DNA of 64,000 bases from positions 62,001 through 126,000 of the forward strand of contig NZ_CAKUIH010000001.1 in NCBI RefSeq assembly GCF_934660935.1. The letters run 5' to 3'. The notes beneath the pieces are model-generated. The model saw nothing but the letters and a program-made list of their open reading frames with translations, ran no database searches and was not told the origin of the DNA. This document shows positions 51,364-60,122 of the stretch, piece after piece; position 1 is the stretch's first letter, and the number at the start of each line of letters is the position of its first letter. The stretch is from an uncultured Parolsenella sp. GTDB lineage: Bacteria; Actinomycetota; Coriobacteriia; Coriobacteriales; Atopobiaceae. Position numbers and translations under genes: made by a program.

Positions 51364-54057
51364 ATGCCCGCGAAACGCAGCTCAAACGCACAACAGAACA
51401 GAAGCTCGCAGAGGAGGCCCGCTTCGGCGGGCGCTCCTTCCGGCATGGCAAACGACCTCGTCGGCGTCGTTATCATTGTCGTCGCGGTTGCGATGATCGC
51501 CGCGCTCGTCTCCACGAGCGATGCGATTCTCACTCGTGCCGTGGCTGAGGGCTTGCGCCTTGGCTTTGGTGAGGGCGCACTTCTCGTGCCGATCGCGCTC
51601 ATCCTCTTTGCCGTGACGATGTTCCTCCCAACGGATTCCTCAATCGTCGCGCGCGTGGCCGCTGGCCTCGCAATGGTCGTGCTTTCGGTTCTATCGATGC
51701 TGTCCATCCTCTCTCCCGGTGCCGCAGCGAGTGCGGATGCGGTCCTTTCCGCTGACGTTGCCATTGCATATGGCGGATATGTCGGGTCGGGTGTCGCTTG
51801 GGTCCTGCTTACGTTTATGGGGCAGGTCGTCGGCATGGTCATCCTCGTGGGACTCGCCATCTGCGGCCTCGTTGTGTGCGGCTTCTCCATCTCGAAGCTC
51901 GCCCTTCGTATCCAGCGCTCCATGGGAGTTGCTGCCGATAAGTTCGTCGCAGCTCGAGAGAGGGGAGCGACTCGTCGTCGCACCGAGCGCGCGAATCAGG
52001 CTCAGGCATCCTGGGTCGAGGACGAGCCGTGGGACGATTCTCCTGAGCCTGAGATGCCGCCTACGGAAGAACCTGCGACATCGTTCATCGGTTCTCGCAA
52101 GACGTCCGTCCTGCGTCGCAGCTCATCCTCCCCTGATCACGTCGATCACGCCACGGCAACGATGCCCCTGGGTGTCGCTTCCGAGCCTGAGCCCAAGACC
52201 TCGGTGCTACGGCGCAAGCGCCATCCCAAGCTAGATATCGAGGACGAGCGTCCCGCTGGTGGCGTTATGCCCGTTGCCGGCGTTAAGGAGGAGCTTGCTC
52301 CCACTGAGACTGCCGCTGCTTCCGGCGACGTCGAATCGTCCTCTGCCGATCCGACCATCTGGGACGCCCCCTTTGACGAGGGCGAGGCCAAGTCTGCTGC
52401 AGACACGGCCCCTGCGACCGCCGTCCCGTCGTTCCTTATCGACACGGCCGCCAAGGCCGGTGCCGACGTGGACGCGTACAGGAAGACAAAGGAGGCCGCT
52501 TCTCCCGCAAAGCCAAAGCCTGGCAGGGGGTCTCGCAAGCGTGTCGCTGCGGCCCCCGATTCGCCGTCGCGTCCGGGTGACGCATCGGATGATTTCACGT
52601 TGCCGCCGCTTTCGCTCCTTTCGAGCAACCCGAATTCTGCCAGCTCCGCAAGCACGGACGCCGAGCTCGAGCGTACGGCGAGGCGCCTGCAGTCGACGCT
52701 CGAAGAGTTCGGCCTCACGAGCCGTGTCTCTGGTTGGACGGCTGGTCCTCTTGTCACGACCTTCAAGATCGAGATGGGCGATGGCGAGCGCGTCAACAAG
52801 ATCACGAATCTGCAGGATGACATCCAGCTTTCGCTTGCGTCCGAGTCCGTCCGTATCTTTGCGCCCATCCCGGGTACGTCGCTTGTCGGTATCGAGATTC
52901 CCAATAAGAAGCGTCAGAACGTCTGCCTTGGTGACGTTCTCCCGTATGCTCAGGGTGGCCCCCTCGAGTTCGCGATCGGAAGGGACTCAGAGGGCGCGCC
53001 GGTCGTCGCGGACCTTGCGCGCATGCCGCACATGCTTGTTGCCGGTACCACGGGCTCTGGTAAGTCGGTGCTCATCAACGCGATCATCATGTCGCTTATC
53101 ATGCGCACCACGCCCGAGCAGGTGCGTCTGATTCTCGTTGACCCCAAGCGCGTTGAGTTCTCCTGCTATGCGGGCCTTCCGCATCTGTATGTGCCGGTCG
53201 TGACCGAGCCCAGGCAGGCTGCGAGCGCCCTGCAGTGGGCCGTCACCGAGATGGACCGTCGCCTCAAGGTCTTCGAGAGGGCCGGCGCGCGCGACGTGAA
53301 GGTCTATAACAAGATGGTCGAGGACGGCAAGTTCGCGGACATGGAGAATCCGCCCAAGCCGATGCCATACCTCGTCATCGTCATCGACGAGCTGAGTGAC
53401 CTCATGATGGTTGCCGGCAAGGACGTTGAGGCCTCGATCGTCCGCATCGCGCAGCTGGCTCGCGCGGCGGGCATTCACCTTGTGCTGGCCACGCAGCGTC
53501 CTTCGGCAGACGTCGTCACGGGCCTTATCAAGTCGAACGTTGACACGCGCGTTGCCCTTAAGGTCTCGTCTTCCATTGACTCTCGCGTCATTCTCGATCA
53601 GACCGGTGCGGAAAGGCTCATGGGTAGGGGAGACATGCTCTTCCGCAAGAGTGGAGGCGTTCTTCGCCGTGTCCTTGGCGCCTACGCCAGTGACGATGAG
53701 ATCGAAAACGTCGTCTCCTTCATTCGTGACCAGCGTGAGCCTGAGTATCACGCCGAGATTCTTTCTGCGGTTGCGCCTGCTGCCGCGGGTGGAGCCGCTA
53801 CCGCGGAAGGCATGGAGGACGATGATCCTCTCGTGTGGGAGGCGGCCCAAGTTGTTGTGGACTCTCAGCTAGGTTCCACAAGTGGCCTTCAGAGACGGCT
53901 TAAGGTGGGGTACGCTAGGGCCGGAAGAATTATGGATAACCTCGAGCAGAAGGGCATCGTTGGTCCTCCGGATGGCTCAAAGCCCCGTGAGGTCCTCCTT
54001 GATGCCGACGGACTCGAAGAACTTAGGGCTGCTGAGGCGGCCTATAGGGAGGTGTAG
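51364..54057 (+). CDS. ftsK: DNA translocase FtsK/SpoIIIE
   Basis: 897 residues. Four N-terminal helices (~28-180), a long charged/Pro-Ser linker (~190-440), then the motor: alpha domain with GWTAGPLVTTFKIEM, Walker A AGTTGSGKSVL (~559), Walker B YLVIVIDELSDLMM, and the C-terminal winged-helix gamma domain (YARAGRIMDNLEQKGIVGPPDGSKPREVL) that reads KOPS-type signals. Pumps chromosomal DNA through the closing septum. Here between rnj and a RodZ-like gene. Confidence 0.96.
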   Translation: MPAKRSSNAQQNRSSQRRPASAGAPSGMANDLVGVVIIVVAVAMIAALVSTSDAILTRAVAEGLRLGFGEGALLVPIALILFAVTMFLPTDSSIVARVAAGLAMVVLSVLSMLSILSPGAAASADAVLSADVAIAYGGYVGSGVAWVLLTFMGQVVGMVILVGLAICGLVVCGFSISKLALRIQRSMGVAADKFVAARERGATRRRTERANQAQASWVEDEPWDDSPEPEMPPTEEPATSFIGSRKTSVLRRSSSSPDHVDHATATMPLGVASEPEPKTSVLRRKRHPKLDIEDERPAGGVMPVAGVKEELAPTETAAASGDVESSSADPTIWDAPFDEGEAKSAADTAPATAVPSFLIDTAAKAGADVDAYRKTKEAASPAKPKPGRGSRKRVAAAPDSPSRPGDASDDFTLPPLSLLSSNPNSASSASTDAELERTARRLQSTLEEFGLTSRVSGWTAGPLVTTFKIEMGDGERVNKITNLQDDIQLSLASESVRIFAPIPGTSLVGIEIPNKKRQNVCLGDVLPYAQGGPLEFAIGRDSEGAPVVADLARMPHMLVAGTTGSGKSVLINAIIMSLIMRTTPEQVRLILVDPKRVEFSCYAGLPHLYVPVVTEPRQAASALQWAVTEMDRRLKVFERAGARDVKVYNKMVEDGKFADMENPPKPMPYLVIVIDELSDLMMVAGKDVEASIVRIAQLARAAGIHLVLATQRPSADVVTGLIKSNVDTRVALKVSSSIDSRVILDQTGAERLMGRGDMLFRKSGGVLRRVLGAYASDDEIENVVSFIRDQREPEYHAEILSAVAPAAAGGAATAEGMEDDDPLVWEAAQVVVDSQLGSTSGLQRRLKVGYARAGRIMDNLEQKGIVGPPDGSKPREVLLDADGLEELRAAEAAYREV

Positions 54058-54065
54058 ATAGGCCA

Positions 54066-55568
54066 GTGGCTCGTTATCGTTATGCCGAGATTCTCTACAA
54101 TCGTCGCAGGCAGCTGCGCCTCTCGATCCCGCAGGCGGCCAAGGTGCTTCGCATGCGCGAAAGCGTGCTTGAGGCGTTCGAGGCCGGCGACTTCGATCAT
54201 CTTCCTGCTCTAGGCTATGCCCAGGGCATGGTTTCTAGCTATGCGAGATACCTTGGCCTTGACTCTCGCGAGATCAGTGAACTTTATGAGCGCGAACACG
54301 CCGAGTATGTCGCCGGCGTTACCGGTCGAGCCCCTTCCGGCCTTGCAAGCCTTTCTGATGAGCCCTCTTATAAGGGCGCGGCATCGGCCACGAACATCAT
54401 CAAGCCCGTCTCGATGACTCCGCCGTCGCTTCCGTCTGCTCAAGATGATTCTGCCGGTATGCCGCGTGCTCGCTATGACTATCGTTCCGAGTATTCCTCT
54501 CGTGGCAATTCGTACGTTTCTCGCACTCAGCCCGGAACGTCTCGTTACGGGCAATCCGTATACGCTGGATATCGTGGTTCGCAGGAACAGGATCGTCGCT
54601 ATACGCGGCGCGATCCCAACGAGCCTGATCGCGATCGTCGAGCTCGCGAGGCCGGCTATGCAAGGCGCTCCCGCGGAGATGGGGAGTCTTACGGCTCATC
54701 GTATGGGTCTTCTAGATACGCCGGTCGGGGTGGGAGCTCTCGTGGTCGCGAGCTTCCCGGTGGGGACGTGACCACGCGTCGTGTGAATGCTGGCCAGTAT
54801 CGCGATGACCTTCGCTTTGACTCTGAGGCACGTCCATATCGTCCTTCTTCCACGCGTGCGGGCCGTGAGGGCTCTCGCAATGTGCCCACGCCCGAGCGCC
54901 CCAATGTCAAGAGGCGCCCTCAGCCCAATCGCTCTCGCGATCTTCGCTCGCGCAACAATCAGCCGCAGGCTAGCGGCTTCGCTGGCTTCATCCAGGCCTT
55001 CGCCTCGGATCCGAGGCGTGTCGTCGCGCTCATCGCGATTGCCTTGGCTGTCGTTCTGATCATTATCATCTCTTCTTCGGTTCGCTCGTGCGCTTCCTCG
55101 AAGAACGATAACGGCAAGGTCGATGTGGTAACTGCTGTCACCTCTGACACCGCTCAGGCTGCGACTACCGCTTCGACGCTCGAGCAGCAAGTTCTCTCTG
55201 ACGCTGCGGAGAGGAAGGCTGCGTCGAGCGCGGCCGCCGCCTCTCAGGAGACCAAGGTCGCGGTTTCAGTGGATGAAGGTGCAACGACATGGGTTGAAAT
55301 CACCTGTGACGGTGAGCAAAAGGTGGCAGAGTCCATCACGGGGGCTTGGTCTGAGGAGTATACGGTCACGAAGAACATCGAGATTCGCGTGAGCGACCCA
55401 AGCGTCGTCACCGTGACGAAGAATGGCGAGCGTCAGATCTTCGGCAGCAAGAGCGCGGGCGTGTCCTCCGTCACGATTCAGGGGACGGATCCCTCCGCGG
55501 CCACGAAGGCGTCAACAACGGCTTCTGCTGGTTCTTCTGACGATGACTCGGATTCTTCCGAGGAATAG
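54066..55568 (+). CDS. RodZ-like protein with HTH domain and Arg/Tyr/Ser-rich linker
   Basis: 500 residues, GTG start eight bases after ftsK. Residues ~1-80: a Xre-like HTH_25 domain (AEILYNRRRQLRLSIPQAAKVLRMRESVLEAFE), which in RodZ contacts MreB. Residues ~85-315: low-complexity, rich in Arg, Tyr, Ser and Gly, with short repeats such as GSSYGSSRYAGRGGSSRGRE. A single membrane helix (~318-338), then an outer Ser/Thr/Ala stretch and a compact beta domain (TWVEITCDGEQ...) like the RodZ C-terminus. Links cell-shape machinery to the membrane. The ftsK neighbourhood fits. The linker is far longer than in typical RodZ. Confidence 0.82.
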   Translation: MARYRYAEILYNRRRQLRLSIPQAAKVLRMRESVLEAFEAGDFDHLPALGYAQGMVSSYARYLGLDSREISELYEREHAEYVAGVTGRAPSGLASLSDEPSYKGAASATNIIKPVSMTPPSLPSAQDDSAGMPRARYDYRSEYSSRGNSYVSRTQPGTSRYGQSVYAGYRGSQEQDRRYTRRDPNEPDRDRRAREAGYARRSRGDGESYGSSYGSSRYAGRGGSSRGRELPGGDVTTRRVNAGQYRDDLRFDSEARPYRPSSTRAGREGSRNVPTPERPNVKRRPQPNRSRDLRSRNNQPQASGFAGFIQAFASDPRRVVALIAIALAVVLIIIISSSVRSCASSKNDNGKVDVVTAVTSDTAQAATTASTLEQQVLSDAAERKAASSAAAASQETKVAVSVDEGATTWVEITCDGEQKVAESITGAWSEEYTVTKNIEIRVSDPSVVTVTKNGERQIFGSKSAGVSSVTIQGTDPSAATKASTTASAGSSDDDSDSSEE

Positions 55569-55622
55569 CGTCTATTCAGTTTCGTATTCACTACCAGGGC
55601 AGTCGCCCCGAAGGGATGCCAT

Positions 55623-56120
55623 ATGGCAAAGGATTCAAGTTTTGACGTCGTCTCCACCGTTGACATGCAGGAGGTCGACAACGCCTATCAGCAGACCGCT
55701 CGCGAGCTAACGCAGCGTTATGACCTGAAGGGTTCCGGTGCATCCATCGAGCTTTCGAAGGCTGATGCCATCGTGACCGTCAACGCCCCGGCCGATTTTG
55801 TCGCTAAGCAGGTCATCGACGTTTTCAACGGGCGCCTCGTTAAGCGTCAGGTCGACCTCAAGAGCTTGAGCTGGGATAAGCCCCAGGCCGCCTCGGGCGG
55901 TAGCGTTCGCGTCGTTGGCCATATCGTCCAGGGTATTGACAAGGAGTGCGCGAAGAAGATTTCGAAGGATATTCGCGATCTTAAGCTCAAGGTGAAGGCT
56001 ACCGTCGAGGACGATAAGCTTCGTGTGACGAGTGCTTCCAGAGACGCGCTCCAGGAGGTAATCGCCTTCCTTCGCGACCAGGACTACGGCATTCCCCTTC
56101 AGTTCAACAACTATCGCTAG
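55623..56120 (+). CDS. yajQ: YajQ-family nucleotide-binding protein
   Basis: 165 residues. MAKDSSFDVVSTVDMQEVDNAYQQTARELTQRYDLKGS is the YajQ start; two ferredoxin-like folds follow. Reported as cyclic-di-GMP-binding in Xanthomonas and as a nucleotide/tRNA-binding protein elsewhere. Whether c-di-GMP exists in this organism is not shown in the window. Confidence 0.92.
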   Translation: MAKDSSFDVVSTVDMQEVDNAYQQTARELTQRYDLKGSGASIELSKADAIVTVNAPADFVAKQVIDVFNGRLVKRQVDLKSLSWDKPQAASGGSVRVVGHIVQGIDKECAKKISKDIRDLKLKVKATVEDDKLRVTSASRDALQEVIAFLRDQDYGIPLQFNNYR

Positions 56121-56130
56121 ATTGAGCGTG

Positions 56131-56158
56131 CGTCCCGGACATTTATCCGGGACGTTCT
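56131..56158 (+). terminator. probable terminator after yajQ
   Basis: CGTCCCGGA/TCCGGGACG stem, six-base loop, then TTCT. Confidence 0.6.
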
Positions 56159-56191
56159 ATCAGTTGGACGTAGAGACGAGAAACGACTGTT

Positions 56192-56229
56192 GACTCCTTT
56201 TATGCGGCGTAGGCCGTCGGGAGTCTTTT
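56192..56229 (+). promoter_or_regulatory. attenuator-like hairpin before rimO
   Basis: GACTCC (56192-56197) pairs with GGAGTC (56220-56225), with an inner CGGC/GCCG stem, and four T residues follow, 16 bases before the rimO ATG. A second terminator-like element so close to the ribosome site suggests conditional read-through. Confidence 0.5.
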
Positions 56230-56245
56230 GCAAGAAAGGCATCGT

Positions 56246-57628
56246 ATGACGATGAGCAATGTCAATGAGGCTGACGCCCCCCTGATTCTTTTCGTAACGC
56301 TCGGGTGTGCGAAGAACGAGGTCGACACTGACCGTATGCGCAGCCTCCTGTTGCGAGCCGGTTATGGAGAGGCCGATGACGTGGCCGATGCGGATGCGGT
56401 CATCGTCAACACCTGCTCCTTCCTCGCAAGTGCCGCCTCTGAGAGCATCGAGCGTACGCTTGAGCTCGCTGAGGCTGCCCGCGAGGGCGTTCGCGAGCGT
56501 CCCATCGTCATGTGCGGGTGCGTCCCCTCAAGATACGGAGACGATCTCCCTGCCGAGCTCCCCGAGGTCGCGGCTTTCGTTCGGGCGGATGCCGAGGACG
56601 GGATCGTCGGGGTCATTGATGGCGTCCTAGGCAGAGAATCTCTCGTCCCAGCTGCTGAGGGCTCCGCTGCCGGCCCGCTTGCCGAGCCGCTCCGCACCGT
56701 TGAGGGCGCGAGCGCGTACATCAAGATCTCTGACGGTTGCGACCGTTTCTGCTCCTTCTGCGCGATCCCCTATATTCGCGGGCGCTATGCCTCGAGGCCT
56801 TATAGCGAGATCGTCGCCGAGGTCAAGGCCCTTGCGGAGCAGGGTGTTAGGGAGTTCGTTCTCATTGGCCAGGATACGGGCATTTGGGGCAAGGACCTTG
56901 GTGAGGACGACACCCTTGCGAGCCTCCTTGTGCGCCTTGCAGAGGTCGTAAGGCCGTACGGCGCATGGCTGCGCGTCCTGTATCTCCAGCCAGAGGGAAT
57001 GACCGACGAGCTCATTGCTGCGATTCGGGATACGCCCGAGGTTCTCCCGTATATTGACATGCCCATCCAGCACTGCAATGCTCGCGTGCTCAAGAGCATG
57101 AACCGTTCCGGCAGCGCCGAGGAGTACTCCGAGCTGTTCGCGCGTCTTCGCCGCGAGATTCCCGGTATGGTTCTGCGCACGACCGGTATGGCCGGATTCC
57201 CCGGAGAGACCGACGACGAGTTTGAGGAGCTTGTCGAGTTCATCTCCAAGGAGGAGTTCGATTACACCAGCGTCTTTGCCTATTCGCCCGAAGAGGGCAC
57301 GCGCGGCGCCGAGATGGACGGCCAGGTTGACGAGGAGACGAAGCTCGAACGCACCCAGCGCCTGATTGACATTGCGGAGGAGCTTGGTTTCTCTGCGACG
57401 GCGAGCCACGTCGGCGAGGTGGTCGACGTCATCATCGACGGCGTCGACACAGACGGAGACGAGCCCGAGCTCATTGGTCACGCTTGGTTCCAGGCTCCCG
57501 ATTGCGACGGCGCGGTTCACATTCCGGAAGGGGAGGCTTCCGTCGGAGACGTCGTTCGCGTACTGCTGACCGAGGCTTTCTGTTACGAACTTGAGGGCGA
57601 GATCGTGCCCCCTGATGAGGAGGACTAA
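56246..57628 (+). CDS. rimO: ribosomal protein S12 methylthiotransferase RimO
   Basis: 460 residues from ATG 56246, with AAAGG six bases upstream; a TTG at 56228 and an ATG at 56252 are alternatives. UPF0004 Cys triad (VTLGCAKNEVD, NTCSF, MCGCVP), radical SAM site SDGCDRFCSFCAIPYIRGRYASR, and a C-terminal TRAM domain. Methylthiolates Asp of S12. LGCAKN.VD and IPxIRG separate RimO from MtaB. Its stop abuts the pgsA-cinA start. Confidence 0.95.
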   Translation: MTMSNVNEADAPLILFVTLGCAKNEVDTDRMRSLLLRAGYGEADDVADADAVIVNTCSFLASAASESIERTLELAEAAREGVRERPIVMCGCVPSRYGDDLPAELPEVAAFVRADAEDGIVGVIDGVLGRESLVPAAEGSAAGPLAEPLRTVEGASAYIKISDGCDRFCSFCAIPYIRGRYASRPYSEIVAEVKALAEQGVREFVLIGQDTGIWGKDLGEDDTLASLLVRLAEVVRPYGAWLRVLYLQPEGMTDELIAAIRDTPEVLPYIDMPIQHCNARVLKSMNRSGSAEEYSELFARLRREIPGMVLRTTGMAGFPGETDDEFEELVEFISKEEFDYTSVFAYSPEEGTRGAEMDGQVDEETKLERTQRLIDIAEELGFSATASHVGEVVDVIIDGVDTDGDEPELIGHAWFQAPDCDGAVHIPEGEASVGDVVRVLLTEAFCYELEGEIVPPDEED

Positions 57629-58753
57629 ATGGCTGACGTCAAGAAAGGCCATTCCATCTGGACTCCCGCTAACATTGTCACCTGCATTCGAGTCGTCTTC
57701 GTTCCCGTTTGGCTTCTCATGGCCGAGGTCCTTGGCGGTAAGGTGCCCACTGAGGGTATTTCCTTGGGTATGTTTGCGGTATTTGTCGCGTTCTGCCTTC
57801 TTTCCCTTACCGACAAGCTCGACGGATACCTCGCGAGGAGTCGCAACGAGGTGACCACCTTCGGTAAGTTCCTCGATCCGATTGCCGACAAGCTCGTCGT
57901 TATCGTTTCTCTGTGCTACCTGCTTGAACGTGGTGAACCTGTTACGTGGCCGCTGCTCGTTATCGTGTCGCGAGAGTTTCTCGTTAGCGGCCTTCGTATG
58001 GTCGTTGCTTCCAAGGGAGTTGTTATCGCCGCAAGCGACCTTGGCAAGTGGAAGACTGCTACCACCATGGGAGCCATTTGCACCAATCTTCTTGCGCTTG
58101 CGCTGCCTGCGGACACGATTCTGCATACCGTGCTTATCAATCTTGCCTATGCAGCCCTGTTTGTTGCCGTGCTTCTCACGATCTGGAGTGGCGTGGACTA
58201 TTTCATGAAGGCGTGGGGTTCTCTTGTCGATGAGGAGCCTGTCGATGAGGCGGGTGCTGAATCTTCAGCTCTGACCTGGGATGACGTCACCAAGAAGGCT
58301 GAGGGCGTTCTTGAGGCCGCTCGTGCGAAGGGCCTCACTATTGGTACTGCCGAGAGTTGCACTGGAGGTCTTGTCGAGGGTGCCCTCACCGCTATTCCTG
58401 GTTCGTCTGATGTCGTCATGGGCGCCGTGGGAAGCTATGCTTGCTCAGTCAAGGAGGCACTGCTCGGCGTTTCGCATGAGACCCTCGAGCGCGTTGGTGC
58501 TGTTTCTTCTGAGTGCGCGTCTGAGATGGCTGCCGGCGCACGACGGGCGCTTGATTGCGATGTGGCGGTTAGTGTGACCGGCATTGCTGGCCCGGGAGGC
58601 GCTGTTCCTGGCAAGCCCGTGGGTCTAGTTTGGTTTGGCCTTTCGTTCGGTGACGGGACGCGCACGGTCAGTGAGGTCTTCGAGGGGAATCGAGACCAGG
58701 TTAGGCTTCAGTCCGTCATGCGTGCGCTCGAGCTCGTCTCTGAGGCTCTGTAG
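57629..58753 (+). CDS. fusion: CDP-diacylglycerol-glycerol-3-P phosphatidyltransferase (PgsA) + CinA C-terminal domain
   Basis: 374 residues; ATG is the base after the rimO stop. Residues ~8-195 are a CDP-alcohol phosphotransferase with DKLDGYLARSRNEVTTFGKFLDPIADK (D-x2-DG-x2-AR-x8-G-x3-D-x3-D) and several helices, i.e. PgsA. Residues ~220-374 are the CinA C-terminal/PncC domain: TAESCTGGLVEGALTAIPGSSDVVMGAVGSYA and SVTGIAGPGG, a nicotinamide-nucleotide amidase fold. In many bacteria pgsA and cinA are adjacent separate genes before recA; here they form one frame with no stop between. No N-terminal CinA domain is present. Confidence 0.92.
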   Translation: MADVKKGHSIWTPANIVTCIRVVFVPVWLLMAEVLGGKVPTEGISLGMFAVFVAFCLLSLTDKLDGYLARSRNEVTTFGKFLDPIADKLVVIVSLCYLLERGEPVTWPLLVIVSREFLVSGLRMVVASKGVVIAASDLGKWKTATTMGAICTNLLALALPADTILHTVLINLAYAALFVAVLLTIWSGVDYFMKAWGSLVDEEPVDEAGAESSALTWDDVTKKAEGVLEAARAKGLTIGTAESCTGGLVEGALTAIPGSSDVVMGAVGSYACSVKEALLGVSHETLERVGAVSSECASEMAAGARRALDCDVAVSVTGIAGPGGAVPGKPVGLVWFGLSFGDGTRTVSEVFEGNRDQVRLQSVMRALELVSEAL

Positions 58754-58839
58754 CTCGCTCTGGAGGCCGTGTCTCCTAATCGCATTCTGGTCAACCTTAG
58801 CTCTGTGGTTTGTAAGGTTTGCCATTTGGGCTCAATAAG

Positions 58840-58867
58840 GCGCCGTTCGCAGATTGGCGGGCGGCGC
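58840..58867 (+). terminator. weak terminator after the pgsA-cinA fusion
   Basis: GCGCCG/CGGCGC arms with a 16-base loop and then ATTTCT. The rest of the 256-base gap contains the recA promoter and no supported gene. Confidence 0.3.
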
Positions 58868-58967
58868 ATTTCTGTCTTCATGATGACCCTGAGCTTGGGT
58901 GTCAGGTTTCTGTCTGAGGGTTGCAAGGTAGTGTCGGGTTTCCTCGTTATACGCTTTCCCCGTTCTG

Positions 58968-58996
58968 TTGACCACGAACGAACGTTCGCGTACTAT
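58968..58996 (+). promoter_or_regulatory. sigma70 promoter of recA
   Basis: TTGACC, 17 bases, TACTAT. The LexA box lies in the spacer, so repressor binding blocks RNA polymerase. Confidence 0.75.
58975..58988 (+). promoter_or_regulatory. LexA (SOS) box
   Basis: CGAACGAACGTTCG exactly fits the Gram-positive/actinobacterial SOS consensus CGAAC-N4-GTTCG. The recA-recX operon is therefore under LexA control by inference. Confidence 0.9.
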
Positions 58997-59009
58997 ATGG
59001 AGGACGACA

Positions 59010-60122
59010 ATGGAAGGGAACGAGGAAATGGCAAAGTCCAGCGGTACGTCTCGCGAGATTCATGCGCCCACCACGGGCAAGGCTCGCGAGGAGATGATCG
59101 AATCCACAACTGCGGAGATCGAGAAGAAGTTTGGCAAGGGCGCAATCATGAAGTTCGGTGATGGTGGCCCAGACCTCCACGTTGATGCCATTCCCACCGG
59201 TTCTATTGCTCTTGACGCCGCGCTTGGCATCGGCGGTGTTCCGCGTGGTCGCATCATTGAGATTTATGGTCCTGAGTCCTCTGGTAAGACCACCCTTTCC
59301 CTTGAGATTCTTGCGGAGGCTCAAGCCATGGGCGGCGTCGTTGCCTTTATCGACGCGGAGCATGCTCTTGATCCTGGTTATGCCGCCCGCATCGGCGTTG
59401 ATATCGACGAGGTCCTGATCTCCCAGCCGGATACCGGCGAGCAGGCGCTTGAGATTTGCGACATGCTTGTCAGGTCTGGTGCGATTGATGTCGTAGTTGT
59501 CGACTCCGTCGCCGCCCTTGTTCCCAGGGCTGAGATCGAGGGAGAGATTGGTGATACCACGGTTGGCCTTCAGGCCAGGCTTATGAGCCAAGCTCTCCGT
59601 AAGCTTGCCGGTTCTCTCTCCAAATCGAACACGACCTGCATTTTCATCAATCAGCTTCGTGAGAAGATTGGCGTCATGTTCGGTAACCCCGAGACAACGC
59701 CGGGTGGCCGCGCCCTCAAGTTCTTCTCATCCGTTCGTATGGATATCCGTCGTGTTGACTCCATCAAGCAGGGCGGCGATATCATTGGCAACCGCGTTCG
59801 CGTGAAGGTCGTCAAGAACAAGGTCGCATCTCCGTTTAAGGTTGCCGAGTTTGACATCATGTATGGCACGGGTATCTCGAAGGAGGGCTCGATTCTTGAC
59901 CTTGGCGTCGAGAAGAACGTCATTAATAAGTCTGGTGCCTGGTATACCTACGAAGGCGAGCGTCTTGGGCAGGGACGAGAGGCCGCCAAGGAGATGCTCC
60001 GCAGCCACCCGGATCTTCGTGAAGAAATCGAGAACCGCGTGAGGGTTGCCGTGGGCCTTATTGACGCTCCGGAGGAGGATTCTCCTGAGGCCACCTCGCC
60101 TGAGGCTGACGGTGCCGAGTAG
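59010..60122 (+). CDS. recA: recombinase RecA
   Basis: 370 residues from ATG 59010 (GGAGG upstream); ATG 59028 (MAKSSGTSRE) has AAGGGA in front and would suit a transcript starting near 59003. Walker A GPESSGKTT, FIDAEHALDP, VVDSVAALVPRAEIEGEIGD (L1/Walker B), FINQLREKIGVMFGNPETTPGGRALKF (L2) are all complete. Strand exchange and SOS co-protease. Acidic C-terminal tail. Overlaps recX by 11 bases. Confidence 0.97.
   Translation: MEGNEEMAKSSGTSREIHAPTTGKAREEMIESTTAEIEKKFGKGAIMKFGDGGPDLHVDAIPTGSIALDAALGIGGVPRGRIIEIYGPESSGKTTLSLEILAEAQAMGGVVAFIDAEHALDPGYAARIGVDIDEVLISQPDTGEQALEICDMLVRSGAIDVVVVDSVAALVPRAEIEGEIGDTTVGLQARLMSQALRKLAGSLSKSNTTCIFINQLREKIGVMFGNPETTPGGRALKFFSSVRMDIRRVDSIKQGGDIIGNRVRVKVVKNKVASPFKVAEFDIMYGTGISKEGSILDLGVEKNVINKSGAWYTYEGERLGQGREAAKEMLRSHPDLREEIENRVRVAVGLIDAPEEDSPEATSPEADGAE

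Noticed and set aside
58769..59161. 130-codon frame overlapping the recA promoter and start
   Set aside because: Covers the LexA box and promoter; no ribosome site, not protein-like.
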